From: UBA6078 sp964468685
GTDB taxonomy: Bacteria; Desulfobacterota; Syntrophia; Syntrophales; UBA2210
Assembly (NCBI GenBank): GCA_964468685.1
Contig: CAYXUH010000027.1
Span: 1-19,264, forward strand
Direction of reading: 5' to 3'
DNA: 19,264 nucleotides
The notes beneath the pieces are model-generated. The model was given only the letters and a program-made list of their open reading frames with translations. It searched no databases and was not told the DNA's origin. This document shows, one piece after another, positions 7,264 through 14,789 of this stretch (within the stretch, counting starts at the first letter, position 1; the number at the start of each line of letters is the position of its first letter). A program made the translations under genes and the position numbers.

Positions 7264-8633
7264 CCGAAATAATCCAGTTTGACCGTAAGGATCTTTTCGA
7301 TCTGCGGAATCGAGGAGCGGAGGGCTACCAGTATGACATGATCACCTGGGAGTATCACGGAATCTCCTCCGGGGATGATTATCTCACCATTTCTGGTAAT
7401 CGCCCCGACAATGGTCCCCTTGGGGAAATCGATATCCTTCAGGGGTCTGTTTGTTATGTCGGATGTTTCAAGGGCTATGAATTCAACGGCCTCGGCCTTC
7501 TCATCCCCGAGAGGCGTTGCGGAGATAACCTTGCCCTTTCGTATGAAGTGCAGTATCTTGCCGATACTGGCCCGCCGTGGGTTCATGACGCCATCGATAC
7601 CCAGTACGGGGATAAGATGGTTGTAGCCGGCCTTGTTGACAAGTGATATGGTCTTTTTTGCCCCCATCTGTTTTGCCAGGAGGGCGCTTAAGATGTTCGC
7701 CTCCTCATCATCGGTAACCGCGATGAAGTAATCGGCATCCTGTATGTTTTCCTCCTTGAGCAGGTCCTGATCCGTCCCGTCTCCATGCAGGCAGATGGTC
7801 CTGTCCAGCCGGGAGGCAAGCATCTCGCACCGGGCTTGCTTCTTTTCGATAACCTTTATGGTGCCAACCAATCTCTTCTCGAGCAGCTCCGCGAGCATAA
7901 GGGCCGTGTTGCCTCCACCGATAATAAAGACCCGTTCCGAGGGTTCCTCTTTTTTGCCGAAGAATTTCAGCATATTCCGTACATCACCGGATTTGGCAAA
8001 GACAAAGAGGTGGTCCTTTTCTTTGATCACCGTCCTCCCGGAGGGTATAATGGGTTCGTCCCCGCGTGTGATAGAGGCAATGAGAATACCCCCCCCGTCC
8101 GGGTATATCTCCATGATCTGTTCCAGGTTTTTTCCTACGGCACGGCACTCTGAATCCACATAGAACGAGACGAGTTTGACGTTGCCTTCGGCGAAATCTA
8201 TGACCTCCGAGGCCCCGGAGTATTCCATGAGGTTGATGACATCGTTGACCGCCTCCCGCTCCGGATTGATACACAGGTCTATATTGAGATGTGCCTTGTC
8301 GAAAAGGGCAGAGTCCCTGTTCAGATCGGGATTCCGTATCCTCGCGATCTTGAAGGGAGCCGTGGTCTGCGCGGAGGCAAGGAGGCATGCCACGATATTG
8401 GTTTCATCGCTGTCGGTCACGGCGACCATCATCTCCGCCTGACTCAGCTTCGCCTTTTTCAGCACCTGGGGACTGCTTCCACTCCCCGTTATGGTCTGCA
8501 CATCCAGGCTTTCGGAGATGCTCTTCAGGCGTTCCTCATTCGTGTCGATAATGATGATATCGTTCCCCTCTTTGGAGAGGATATCCGCGATATTATAGCC
8601 AACCTCCCCGGCTCCTACGACAATGACTCTCAT
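7260..8633 (-). CDS. trkA: Trk system potassium uptake regulatory subunit TrkA
   Basis: This 457-residue peripheral protein has two tandem RCK modules (TrkA-N plus TrkA-C). The first Rossmann motif VVGAGEVG is at residues 5-12 with the strand-2 acidic group IIIIDTNE. The second module starts at about residue 234 with IIGGGNTALMLAEL, slightly degenerate from GxGxxG. TrkA-C domains fall around residues 140-215 and 375-455. In the family it forms a cytoplasmic gating ring that binds NAD(H) or ATP and controls TrkH. The ATG lies 2 nt after the preceding stop, with GAGGG 11 nt upstream, and the stop overlaps trkH. The full length (458 aa in E. coli) shows it is intact. Confidence 0.96.
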   Translation of the reverse strand: MRVIVVGAGEVGYNIADILSKEGNDIIIIDTNEERLKSISESLDVQTITGSGSSPQVLKKAKLSQAEMMVAVTDSDETNIVACLLASAQTTAPFKIARIRNPDLNRDSALFDKAHLNIDLCINPEREAVNDVINLMEYSGASEVIDFAEGNVKLVSFYVDSECRAVGKNLEQIMEIYPDGGGILIASITRGDEPIIPSGRTVIKEKDHLFVFAKSGDVRNMLKFFGKKEEPSERVFIIGGGNTALMLAELLEKRLVGTIKVIEKKQARCEMLASRLDRTICLHGDGTDQDLLKEENIQDADYFIAVTDDEEANILSALLAKQMGAKKTISLVNKAGYNHLIPVLGIDGVMNPRRASIGKILHFIRKGKVISATPLGDEKAEAVEFIALETSDITNRPLKDIDFPKGTIVGAITRNGEIIIPGGDSVILPGDHVILVALRSSIPQIEKILTVKLDYFG

Positions 8634-8635
8634 GG

Positions 8636-9208
8636 TTATATGGCCCTCACCGGTGCAGCCTCATCTATGATATCAACCGTTATTTTGTTCTTTACGCCTA
8701 CCTTAAACTCGTGCATCCCCAGGACAATCTCATCAAAACAGTCCCTGCCACTCAATACGACAATGTCGGAGGGAGCATCCTCCTGATTCAGGGTTCCGGA
8801 TTCGAAAACTCCCGACACCACAGCCACTGCCATCTTAGGCACCTCCAGATCGCATCTCCCCGCGCCGGGTATGTCAAAGGCAAAGTTTGTGCACTCTACT
8901 TCGCCCATTGTCTGCAGGATGGTGGATCCGGCTGTATATAATTTTTCATATGTTAATTGGGCTGATTCGCCCAGTCCCATAAGGAATATATTGGGAGAGG
9001 CACTTCGTTGATCGGATGTGATAAGGACCTTCTCCATGAAGGCGCCAGTGACCTTTCCTTCTGCAATCAGATTCGACACCAGACCGTTCAGACGCCAGTC
9101 GGCAAGGCCGCAATACCCCCTTGGGGGCCGTTCATCAGAGAAGAACCCGAAGGCCAGGCTGTCATACGTCAATGCATCCAACGATTCAGACGATACCTTA
9201 ATCTTCAT
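8636..9208 (-). CDS. Orphan leucyl-aminopeptidase (M17) N-terminal-domain protein
   Basis: The 190-residue protein resembles only the N-terminal, macro-domain-like part of M17 leucyl aminopeptidases (Peptidase_M17_N). Visible features are LAFGFFSDERPPRG, the middle strand IFLMGLGES, and the motif LQTMGEVECTNFAFDIPGAG. The catalytic C-terminal metallopeptidase domain, with its NTDAEGRL signature, is absent, and the gene ends cleanly 2 nt before trkA. It is therefore not expected to be a peptidase. A binding or regulatory role is possible but unknown. I chose the ATG at 9208 (MKIKVSSES); a longer reading from 9250 lies mostly inside nusB. It overlaps the end of nusB by 11 nt. The family call is from memory and moderately sure. 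Confidence 0.72.
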   Translation of the reverse strand: MKIKVSSESLDALTYDSLAFGFFSDERPPRGYCGLADWRLNGLVSNLIAEGKVTGAFMEKVLITSDQRSASPNIFLMGLGESAQLTYEKLYTAGSTILQTMGEVECTNFAFDIPGAGRCDLEVPKMAVAVVSGVFESGTLNQEDAPSDIVVLSGRDCFDEIVLGMHEFKVGVKNKITVDIIDEAAPVRAI

Positions 9209-9617
9209 CTTTTTCCCAGAGTTTCGAGTACATGGCATCAAGGATGCCATTTATAAAAGATCCCGAATTGTCCGAGCCGTAATTTTTACCTATGTCGATT
9301 GCCTCGTTCAGAGTCACCTTCGGCGGGATATCGTCAAAATACAGAAATTCGCATACCGCCGTCCTGAGGATATTTCTGTCCACCTTGGACATCCGCTCCA
9401 GTGACCAGTGCTCGGAGCAGGTCTTTATCAGTTCATCTATATCTCTCAGGTGATCCAGGGTGCACTCTATCAACTGCGTGGAGAATTCAACCGCCTCCTC
9501 CGGCATGCCGAAGCTATCCCTGAAAAGCTGGATAGCCTCATCAACGCCGGCTTCTGAAACATCAATCTGATACAGAACCTGCAAGGCGATCTCTCTGGCC
9601 TTTCTTCTGTGACCCAT
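9198..9617 (-). CDS. nusB: Transcription antitermination factor NusB
   Basis: The 139-residue protein begins MGHRRKAREIALQVLYQID, the arginine-rich N-terminus typical of NusB, and ends with the conserved VTLNEAIDIGKNYGSDNSGSFINGILD helices. In the family NusB binds boxA RNA with NusE (S10) and supports rRNA antitermination. The ATG at 9617 follows AGGGGG at short spacing; a TTG one codon earlier would abut that site and is less likely. It is placed after ribH, as in many proteobacteria where ribH-nusB is a stable pair. The all-helical fold has no cysteine cluster or membrane segment. The length is normal. Confidence 0.97.
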   Translation of the reverse strand: MGHRRKAREIALQVLYQIDVSEAGVDEAIQLFRDSFGMPEEAVEFSTQLIECTLDHLRDIDELIKTCSEHWSLERMSKVDRNILRTAVCEFLYFDDIPPKVTLNEAIDIGKNYGSDNSGSFINGILDAMYSKLWEKDED

Positions 9618-9641
9618 CAATCCCCCTGGCTTGAATACCGA

Positions 9642-10106
9642 TTACAGCAGCTTAATGAGGTTAGCCATCTCGATGGCTGATATGGCGGCATCCCATCCCT
9701 TGTTCCCCGACTTGGCACCGGCCCGCTCTATGGCCTGTTCCAGCGTGTCGGATGTAATGATACCAAAAGCAACCGGTATTTCCGTTTCCAATGTCACGAG
9801 CGCGATCCCCTTGGAGACCTCGGAGCTGATATACTCGAAGTGCGGCGTGCCTCCCCGTATCACGGCCCCCAGGCATATGATCGCATCAAAGGTGCCGCCC
9901 TTTGCGAGTTTCTTTGCCACGAGCGGTATCTCAAAGGCACCGGGGACCCTCACAACACTGATGTCTTTTTCATCCGCACCAGATCGCTTCAGGGCATCCA
10001 GTGCTCCCTCTATGAGTTTCCCGCAGATGAAATCATTAAACCGGCTGGCTACGATACCAAACTTCAGCCCCTTGGCAACGATCTTTCCCTCTATGATTTT
10101 CGGCAT
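9642..10106 (-). CDS. ribH: 6,7-dimethyl-8-ribityllumazine synthase
   Basis: RibH joins 5-amino-6-ribitylamino-uracil with 3,4-dihydroxy-2-butanone 4-phosphate, the penultimate step of riboflavin synthesis, and usually assembles as a 60-mer or smaller capsid. The 154-residue sequence shows FGIVASRFND (16-25), VPGAFEIP (54-61), the phosphate and catalytic loop LGAVIRGGTPHFEYI with His89, and FGIITSDTLEQAIERAG near the C-terminus. I chose the ATG at 10106 (MPKIIEG) because GGAG lies 8 nt upstream; an in-frame ATG at 10124 has no ribosome site. It follows ribBA after 101 nt and precedes nusB by 24 nt. No riboswitch is visible before it. Confidence 0.97.
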   Translation of the reverse strand: MPKIIEGKIVAKGLKFGIVASRFNDFICGKLIEGALDALKRSGADEKDISVVRVPGAFEIPLVAKKLAKGGTFDAIICLGAVIRGGTPHFEYISSEVSKGIALVTLETEIPVAFGIITSDTLEQAIERAGAKSGNKGWDAAISAIEMANLIKLL

Positions 10107-10207
10107 ACTGACATCTCCACCCATTTCCGACGGCTTCGCACACGGATCAACCAGCCCTCTGTGGCCTCAGACGTGACCACAATCGGATCCCCGCGAAACG
10201 GTCTGTG

Positions 10208-11407
10208 CTATATTTCCAATAAGTGCCCCATCTTATCCTTCTTCGTCTTCAGATAGCGAATGTTGCTCTCGTTCGGCTCGATCTCGACGGGAACCCTTCC
10301 CACCACCGTCACGCCATACCCCTCTACACCGACAATCTTCTTGGGGTTATTTGTCATCAGACGCATCTTTCTGACCCCCAGATCAACGAGGATCTGGGCA
10401 CCGATACCATAATCCCTGAGATCTTCCTTGAATCCCAGTTCAATATTCGCCTCGACGGTATCCCTCCCCTGCTCCTGGAGGTCATAGGCCCGTATCTTGT
10501 TCGCAAGACCGATCCCTCTCCCCTCCTGGTGCATATACACGATAACGCCCTTCCCCTCCTGCTCCACCATGTTCATGGCCTTGTGGAGTTGATCGCCGCA
10601 GTCACAGCGCAGAGAACCGAAAAGGTCCCCAGTCACACACTCGGAATGCACCCGGACAAGCACCTCATCCTCGGGCTGTATATCACCCTTGACGAGGGCA
10701 ATATGTTTCATCTCGTCCACATCGTTCTCATAGACGATGATCCTGAATTCTCCCCCGTATTTGGTGGGGAGGTTGGCCTCGGCGACTCTTTTTATAAGGC
10801 GCTCGTGCTGCATCCTGAAATCTATCAAGTCGGCAACAGTGACGATTTTGATGCCGTGCTCCTTTGCAAACAGATCGAGATCGGGCATCCTCGCCATGGT
10901 ACCGTCTTCTTTCATGATCTCACAGATAACGCCCGCTGGTTTCAGATACGCCAGCTTGGACAGATCAACAGACCCCTCGGTCTGCCCCGTCCGAACCAGG
11001 ACGCCCCCCTTGCGTGCCCGTATGGGGAAGACGTGCCCCGGACTGACCAGATCACCGGGCTTTGCTTCGTCAGCAACGGCTGCCAATATGGTTGTTGCTC
11101 TGTCCTTAGCGGAGATCCCCGTAGTAACTCCCTTCCTTGCCTCAATGGAAATTGTAAAAGCCGTACCGAATTGAGATTTATTATTGGTGGTCATCAGGGG
11201 GAGTTCCATCCTGTCCGCGAGATCGCCGGCCATGGAAAGACATATCAGACCCCTGCCGTGTTTTGCCATAAAGTTGATGGCCTCCGGCGTAACGTGCTCA
11301 GCGGCCATACACAAGTCACCTTCATTTTCCCTGTCTTCATCATCAACCAGTATTACCATCTTGCCATTCTTTATATCTTCAATGGCTTCTTGTATCGTAC
11401 TAACCAT
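10208..11407 (-). CDS. ribBA: Bifunctional 3,4-dihydroxy-2-butanone-4-phosphate synthase / GTP cyclohydrolase II
   Basis: The 399-residue fusion has two complete catalytic domains. The N-terminal RibB domain (about 1-200) shows the acidic metal loop VDDEDRENEGD at 21-31 and ISAKDRATTI at 98-107, and makes the four-carbon unit from ribulose 5-phosphate. The C-terminal RibA domain (about 205-399) shows the zinc site HSECVTGDLFGSLRCDC with C257, C268 and C270, HQEGRGIGL at 293-301 and MTNNPKK at 351-357. It opens GTP to start the pathway. All key motifs are present, so both activities are expected. A strong AGAGGAA site precedes the ATG. It sits 47 nt after ribE; the order ribE-ribBA-ribH matches related genomes. 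Confidence 0.97.
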   Translation of the reverse strand: MVSTIQEAIEDIKNGKMVILVDDEDRENEGDLCMAAEHVTPEAINFMAKHGRGLICLSMAGDLADRMELPLMTTNNKSQFGTAFTISIEARKGVTTGISAKDRATTILAAVADEAKPGDLVSPGHVFPIRARKGGVLVRTGQTEGSVDLSKLAYLKPAGVICEIMKEDGTMARMPDLDLFAKEHGIKIVTVADLIDFRMQHERLIKRVAEANLPTKYGGEFRIIVYENDVDEMKHIALVKGDIQPEDEVLVRVHSECVTGDLFGSLRCDCGDQLHKAMNMVEQEGKGVIVYMHQEGRGIGLANKIRAYDLQEQGRDTVEANIELGFKEDLRDYGIGAQILVDLGVRKMRLMTNNPKKIVGVEGYGVTVVGRVPVEIEPNESNIRYLKTKKDKMGHLLEI

Positions 11408-11454
11408 TTTGTTCCTCTTATCCTTATCTATTTTATTTTATTTTTTTTACAGCG

Positions 11455-12090
11455 TTATTTAAAAAATCCATGCTTCGACAGAAAATCCTCATCGATTCCC
11501 CTGTCAGGATGGACGAATCGTTCCACATATTTTCCGAGTATGTCCGTCTCCACGTTTACCTGGTCTCCCGCCTTCTTGAACCCGAGCGTCGTCTCCCGGG
11601 CAGTGTGAGGGATAGTGCTAACATAAAATCTGTTATTTTCATATTGGTTAACGGTCAGGCTAATACCGTCCAGGGCAATGGAGCCCTTTTGAACGATATA
11701 CCGGCCGGTCTCTTCTCCTACCTCCACGCCGAATATGATGGAGTTTGACCGCTCCTTCTTTTCGCGGATATCTCCGACACAATCGACATGCCCGAGAACA
11801 AAATGTCCGCCCAGTGGTGTATTCAATGTAAGGGCCTTTTCCAGATTGACCGTGGCCCCTGTCTTCAGCTCCTTCAAGATTGTCTTTGCCAGGGTCTCCG
11901 CCGAGACATCAGCGGAAAAACTGTCTTTCGCAACGGAGACAACGGTCAGGCAGGCGCCGCTCACCGCGATACTGTCACCCACCCTGACATCATCAAGACC
12001 CATCGATGTGTTGATAGCGAGGAGGGCATCCTCTCCCCTTCTGGCTAGGTCCTTAACAGTGCCCACGCTGTTCACAATACCGGTAAACAT
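11455..12090 (-). CDS. ribE: Riboflavin synthase, alpha subunit
   Basis: RibE dismutates two molecules of 6,7-dimethyl-8-ribityllumazine to riboflavin. The 211-residue protein starts with the invariant MFTGIV and has two tandem lumazine-binding barrels. Their internal repeat is visible as GDSIAVSGACLTV (38-50) and GSIALDGISLTV (136-147), with the linker GGHFVLGHVD at 94-103. The family usually works as a trimer. Its ATG shares the A of the nrdR stop (TGATG), and AAAGGA lies 6 nt upstream within nrdR, so translation is coupled to nrdR. In related genomes ribD normally comes between these two genes; here it does not. Confidence 0.97.
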   Translation of the reverse strand: MFTGIVNSVGTVKDLARRGEDALLAINTSMGLDDVRVGDSIAVSGACLTVVSVAKDSFSADVSAETLAKTILKELKTGATVNLEKALTLNTPLGGHFVLGHVDCVGDIREKKERSNSIIFGVEVGEETGRYIVQKGSIALDGISLTVNQYENNRFYVSTIPHTARETTLGFKKAGDQVNVETDILGKYVERFVHPDRGIDEDFLSKHGFFK

Positions 12091-12548
12091 CAGCTGTCCT
12101 TTGCGAGAAACCCCTTCAGCTCGTCCATGAATTCATTCACATCACGAAACTCCCTGTACACGGAGGCGAACCTGACATAGGCAACCGCGTCAAGGGCGTG
12201 AAGTTGTTCCATGATCTTTTCCCCTATAATGTTGGTGGGTATCTCCTTAAGCTGGAGCTCCTGGCACTCCTGTTCGATCCTGTCAACGGCTTCATCTATA
12301 ATCTCCATACTGATCGGTCGTTTCTCACATGCCTTCTTTATCCCCGAGAAGATCTTCATCCTGTCAAACGTCTCTCTCCTGCCATCCTTCTTCACGACGA
12401 CGGGGAGGACATCTTCGACATATTCGTAGGTGGTGAATCGCTTCTTGCAGTTGAGGCACTCCCTCCGCCTGCGTATCGCGGTGTTGTCTTTGCTTATCCG
12501 TGAGTCGATAACCTTGTTTTCACCATTGGAACAGAAAGGACAATTCAT
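12090..12548 (-). CDS. nrdR: Transcriptional repressor NrdR
   Basis: The 152-residue protein has the NrdR layout: a zinc ribbon with C3, C6, C31 and C34, the basic RRRREC segment at 26-31, and an ATP-cone domain from about residue 49 to 139. The cone senses dATP/ATP, and the protein represses ribonucleotide reductase operons through NrdR boxes. The length is typical. The start is translationally coupled to the dCMP deaminase gene (ATGA overlap) with GGGGAG just upstream. Its place next to a dCMP deaminase makes a small nucleotide-balance module. No obvious NrdR-box pair is seen within the window, so its targets must lie elsewhere. Confidence 0.97.
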   Translation of the reverse strand: MNCPFCSNGENKVIDSRISKDNTAIRRRRECLNCKKRFTTYEYVEDVLPVVVKKDGRRETFDRMKIFSGIKKACEKRPISMEIIDEAVDRIEQECQELQLKEIPTNIIGEKIMEQLHALDAVAYVRFASVYREFRDVNEFMDELKGFLAKDS

Positions 12549-13003
12549 AGTTTTCTCCCCTCTATACCCGCTTCAGCGAGCATCTCTTCGGCAAGTTCGT
12601 CCCGGTAATCTTCTGCATAGACAAAAGAGACTATTCCTGAATTTATGATCATCTTGGAACATATGATACAGGGGTGATTGGTACAGTAGATCGTCGAACC
12701 CTTTGTGCTCACACCGTAAAGAGCGGCCTGGATGATGGCGTTCTGCTCGGCGTGAAGCCCCCGGCACAATTCATGACGCTCACCTGACGGGACACCCATT
12801 CGGTCCCGCAGGCATCCCACCTCCGAACAGTGTGTTATCCCCGTAGGCGGCCCGTTATAACCCGTTGCCAGTATCCTCTTGTCCCTGACCAAAATGGCAC
12901 CGACCTTGCGTCTCAGGCAGGTAGAACGCCTCGAAACAAGCTCGACGATATCCATAAAATATTGATCCCAAGAGGGACGTGTGGTCTGCATCACAGGTTT
13001 CAT
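12545..13003 (-). CDS. dCMP deaminase (ComEB-like, zinc-dependent)
   Basis: This 152-residue cytidine/deoxycytidylate deaminase has the zinc site HAEQNAI (H84 ligand, E86 proton shuttle) and the TNHPCIIC segment with C112 and C115. The N-terminal RRKVGAILVRDKRILATGYNGPPTG is typical of dCMP deaminases, which make dUMP for thymidylate synthesis. It lacks the RibD reductase domain, so it should not be read as the missing riboflavin deaminase. I chose the ATG at 13003; a GTG at 13039 and an ATG at 12991 are alternatives, and AAGGAA is about 10 nt before the chosen start. It follows glyA after 85 nt, fitting one-carbon and thymidylate metabolism, and overlaps nrdR by 4 nt. Confidence 0.93.
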   Translation of the reverse strand: MKPVMQTTRPSWDQYFMDIVELVSRRSTCLRRKVGAILVRDKRILATGYNGPPTGITHCSEVGCLRDRMGVPSGERHELCRGLHAEQNAIIQAALYGVSTKGSTIYCTNHPCIICSKMIINSGIVSFVYAEDYRDELAEEMLAEAGIEGRKL

Positions 13004-13015
13004 CCTCTGCGGTTC

Positions 13016-13044
13016 CTTATACCGCCAATCGCTTTCCACAACAA
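13016..13044 (-). promoter_or_regulatory. Candidate internal promoter before dCMP deaminase
   Basis: On the minus strand TTGTTG (13039-13044) and TATAAG (13016-13021) are exactly 17 nt apart in the 85-nt gap after glyA. The -10 matches five of six consensus bases, the -35 only three. It would give the deaminase-nrdR-rib genes their own transcript with a very short leader. Confidence 0.3.
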
Positions 13045-13088
13045 ATACAAAACTCCGGTTTTAAAAAAATCAGCTGCTTACCGTATCG

Positions 13089-14345
13089 TCAGATGCGCCC
13101 ATCCGTCCGGTCGCGGTACAAGGGAAAGCCTTCGCACAGGGCGGCGACCTCCGCCTTCACCTCCAGGATGTGCTCCTCACTGGTGACATCGCAGATAATA
13201 TAATTGATGAGACGGGCTATCTTTCTCATCTCCCCTTCCTTCATCCCTCGTGTCGTGAGGGCGGGTGTTCCGACCCGTATCCCGCTGGTAACCATCGGCC
13301 CCTCAGTATCAAAGGGTATGCCGTTCTTATTTGTGGTGATGCCTGCCCTGTCGAGCGCCGCCTCGGCGTCTCTTCCGGTGACACCCTTGTCGGTCAAATC
13401 AATCAGGATAAGGTGGTTATCGGTCCCTCCCGAGACGAGACGGAGGCCGCTCTCCGCCAGTGCCTCAGCCAGGGCCTTGGCGTTTTTCAGGATCTGGAGC
13501 TGATATTCCTTGAACGCCGGTTCAAGCGCCTCCTTGAATGCCACCGCCTTCGCCGCGATAACATGCATCAGAGGTCCCCCCTGGCTGCCGGGGAAGATAC
13601 GGCTGTCGAGCACCTTGGCAAAATCTTTCCTGCACATGATCATGCCGCCCCTCGGGCCACGCAGCGTCTTGTGGGTCGTCGTCGTGACAAACTCACACAC
13701 CGGAACGGGCGAAGGGTGAAGGCCAACGGCGACCAGACCGGCTATGTGAGCGATATCCGCCATGATAACCGCTCCGGTCTTGTCCGCTATCTCCCGGAAG
13801 ACCTGAAAATCAATCGTCCGCGGATAGGCGCTTGCGCCGACAACGATAACCTTGGGGTTGTGGCGTTTGGCTTGATCCTCGACCTCGTTAAAATCGATGG
13901 TTTCCGTTTTTTTGTCCACGCCGTATGAAACGATATTATAGAGCCTTCCCGAAAAGTTGACCGGGCTTCCATGTGTCAGGTGCCCGCCGTGGGAAAGATT
14001 CATCCCCAGTATGGTATCACCGGGTTGAAGGGCAGCGAAATAGACCCCCATATTTGCCTGGCTTCCGGAATGCGGCTGAACATTAACATGATCGGCGCCG
14101 AACAGCTTCTTCGCGCGCTCTATGGCGAGGTTCTCCGCGACATCGACAAACTCGCATCCACCGTAATATCTCTTTCCCGGGTACCCTTCCGCGTATTTGT
14201 TCGTCATAATGCAGCCCTGGGCCTCGAGTACCGCCTCGCTCACAAAGTTCTCCGAGGCAATGAGTTCGAGCTTTCCGGCCTGCCGTCTTGTTTCATCGAG
14301 TATGGTCCGGGCGATCTCCGGATCCGTCTTTTCTAACATGGACAT
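13089..14345 (-). CDS. glyA: Serine hydroxymethyltransferase
   Basis: The PLP enzyme interconverts serine and glycine with transfer of a one-carbon unit to tetrahydrofolate. The 418-residue sequence has LELIASENFVS (27-35), NKYAEGYPGKRYYGG (49-63), the substrate loop LSHGGHLTHG (118-126), DIAHIAGLV (197-205) and the PLP-lysine motif TTTTHKTLRGPRGG with K226. Length and motifs show an intact bacterial enzyme. The first ATG (14345) is favoured by GAGGAGG 10 nt upstream, and it overlaps the rpiB stop (TAATG). Its product supplies glycine and methylene-THF to the nucleotide and thymidylate genes nearby. Confidence 0.98.
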   Translation of the reverse strand: MSMLEKTDPEIARTILDETRRQAGKLELIASENFVSEAVLEAQGCIMTNKYAEGYPGKRYYGGCEFVDVAENLAIERAKKLFGADHVNVQPHSGSQANMGVYFAALQPGDTILGMNLSHGGHLTHGSPVNFSGRLYNIVSYGVDKKTETIDFNEVEDQAKRHNPKVIVVGASAYPRTIDFQVFREIADKTGAVIMADIAHIAGLVAVGLHPSPVPVCEFVTTTTHKTLRGPRGGMIMCRKDFAKVLDSRIFPGSQGGPLMHVIAAKAVAFKEALEPAFKEYQLQILKNAKALAEALAESGLRLVSGGTDNHLILIDLTDKGVTGRDAEAALDRAGITTNKNGIPFDTEGPMVTSGIRVGTPALTTRGMKEGEMRKIARLINYIICDVTSEEHILEVKAEVAALCEGFPLYRDRTDGRI

Positions 14346-14779
14346 TACCTGCTTTCCTCCTCAATATTCCGTATCTTGTCGAGTCGCCGTGCGTGCCGTC
14401 CACCTTCAAATGGGGTCTCAAGCCATACCGTGACGATAGCCACGGCCTCTTTCAGATCTGTGCGCCTTCCGGCGAGGACGAGTATATTGGCATCGTTATG
14501 CATCCTGCTCAGGCGGGCAGTATCCACGTCCGTACAGAGGGCAGCCCTGATCCCGGGAACCTTGTTCGCGACTATCGACATCCCCACGCCGGAACCGCAG
14601 ATCAGTATCCCTCTCTCATACTCCCCTGAGGAGACCGCGCGGGCCACCCGTACCCCAAAATCAGGATAGTCCACCGATTCTCCGCTATCGGTACCAATGT
14701 CCGTCATCCCGCCGATGGCACCCTTGAGCGCCTCCTTTAAATCAAAACCGGCATGATCTGAGCCGATAATAATCTTCAT
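14345..14779 (-). CDS. rpiB: Ribose-5-phosphate isomerase B
   Basis: RpiB interconverts ribose 5-phosphate and ribulose 5-phosphate, the latter being a substrate of RibBA in the same operon. The 144-residue protein starts MKIIIGSDHAGFDLKE, has DYPDFG at 37-42, the active-site motif ICGSGVGMSI with C61, MHNDANIL and the C-terminal phosphate site GGRHARR. All are family hallmarks of the RpiB/LacAB type. I placed the start at the ATG at 14779, which leaves 10 nt after fabF; longer readings would run into fabF and are not conserved. The ribosome site is weak (AAAAGA). rpiB-glyA is a common pair in proteobacteria. Confidence 0.96.
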   Translation of the reverse strand: MKIIIGSDHAGFDLKEALKGAIGGMTDIGTDSGESVDYPDFGVRVARAVSSGEYERGILICGSGVGMSIVANKVPGIRAALCTDVDTARLSRMHNDANILVLAGRRTDLKEAVAIVTVWLETPFEGGRHARRLDKIRNIEEESR

Positions 14780-14789
14780 AATGGTCTTT

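Noticed and set aside
10107..10207. The 101-nt gap before ribH as a possible FMN riboswitch or gene remnant
   Set aside because: None of the conserved FMN (RFN) element segments are recognisable and the gap is too short. One frame is open without a start but matches nothing I know.
10223..11608. Long open frame (461 codons) on the plus strand opposite ribBA and part of ribE
   Set aside because: It mirrors the codon bias of ribBA, has no recognisable domain, and crosses from one real gene into another.
12545..13003. Reading the deaminase as RibD or its N-terminal half
   Set aside because: The zinc-site spacing and N-terminus fit dCMP deaminase, and no reductase domain is fused or adjacent.
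13046..13088. CAGCTG followed by seven T after glyA as a terminator
   Set aside because: The palindrome has no loop and cannot form a useful stem, and the downstream genes look co-transcribed.
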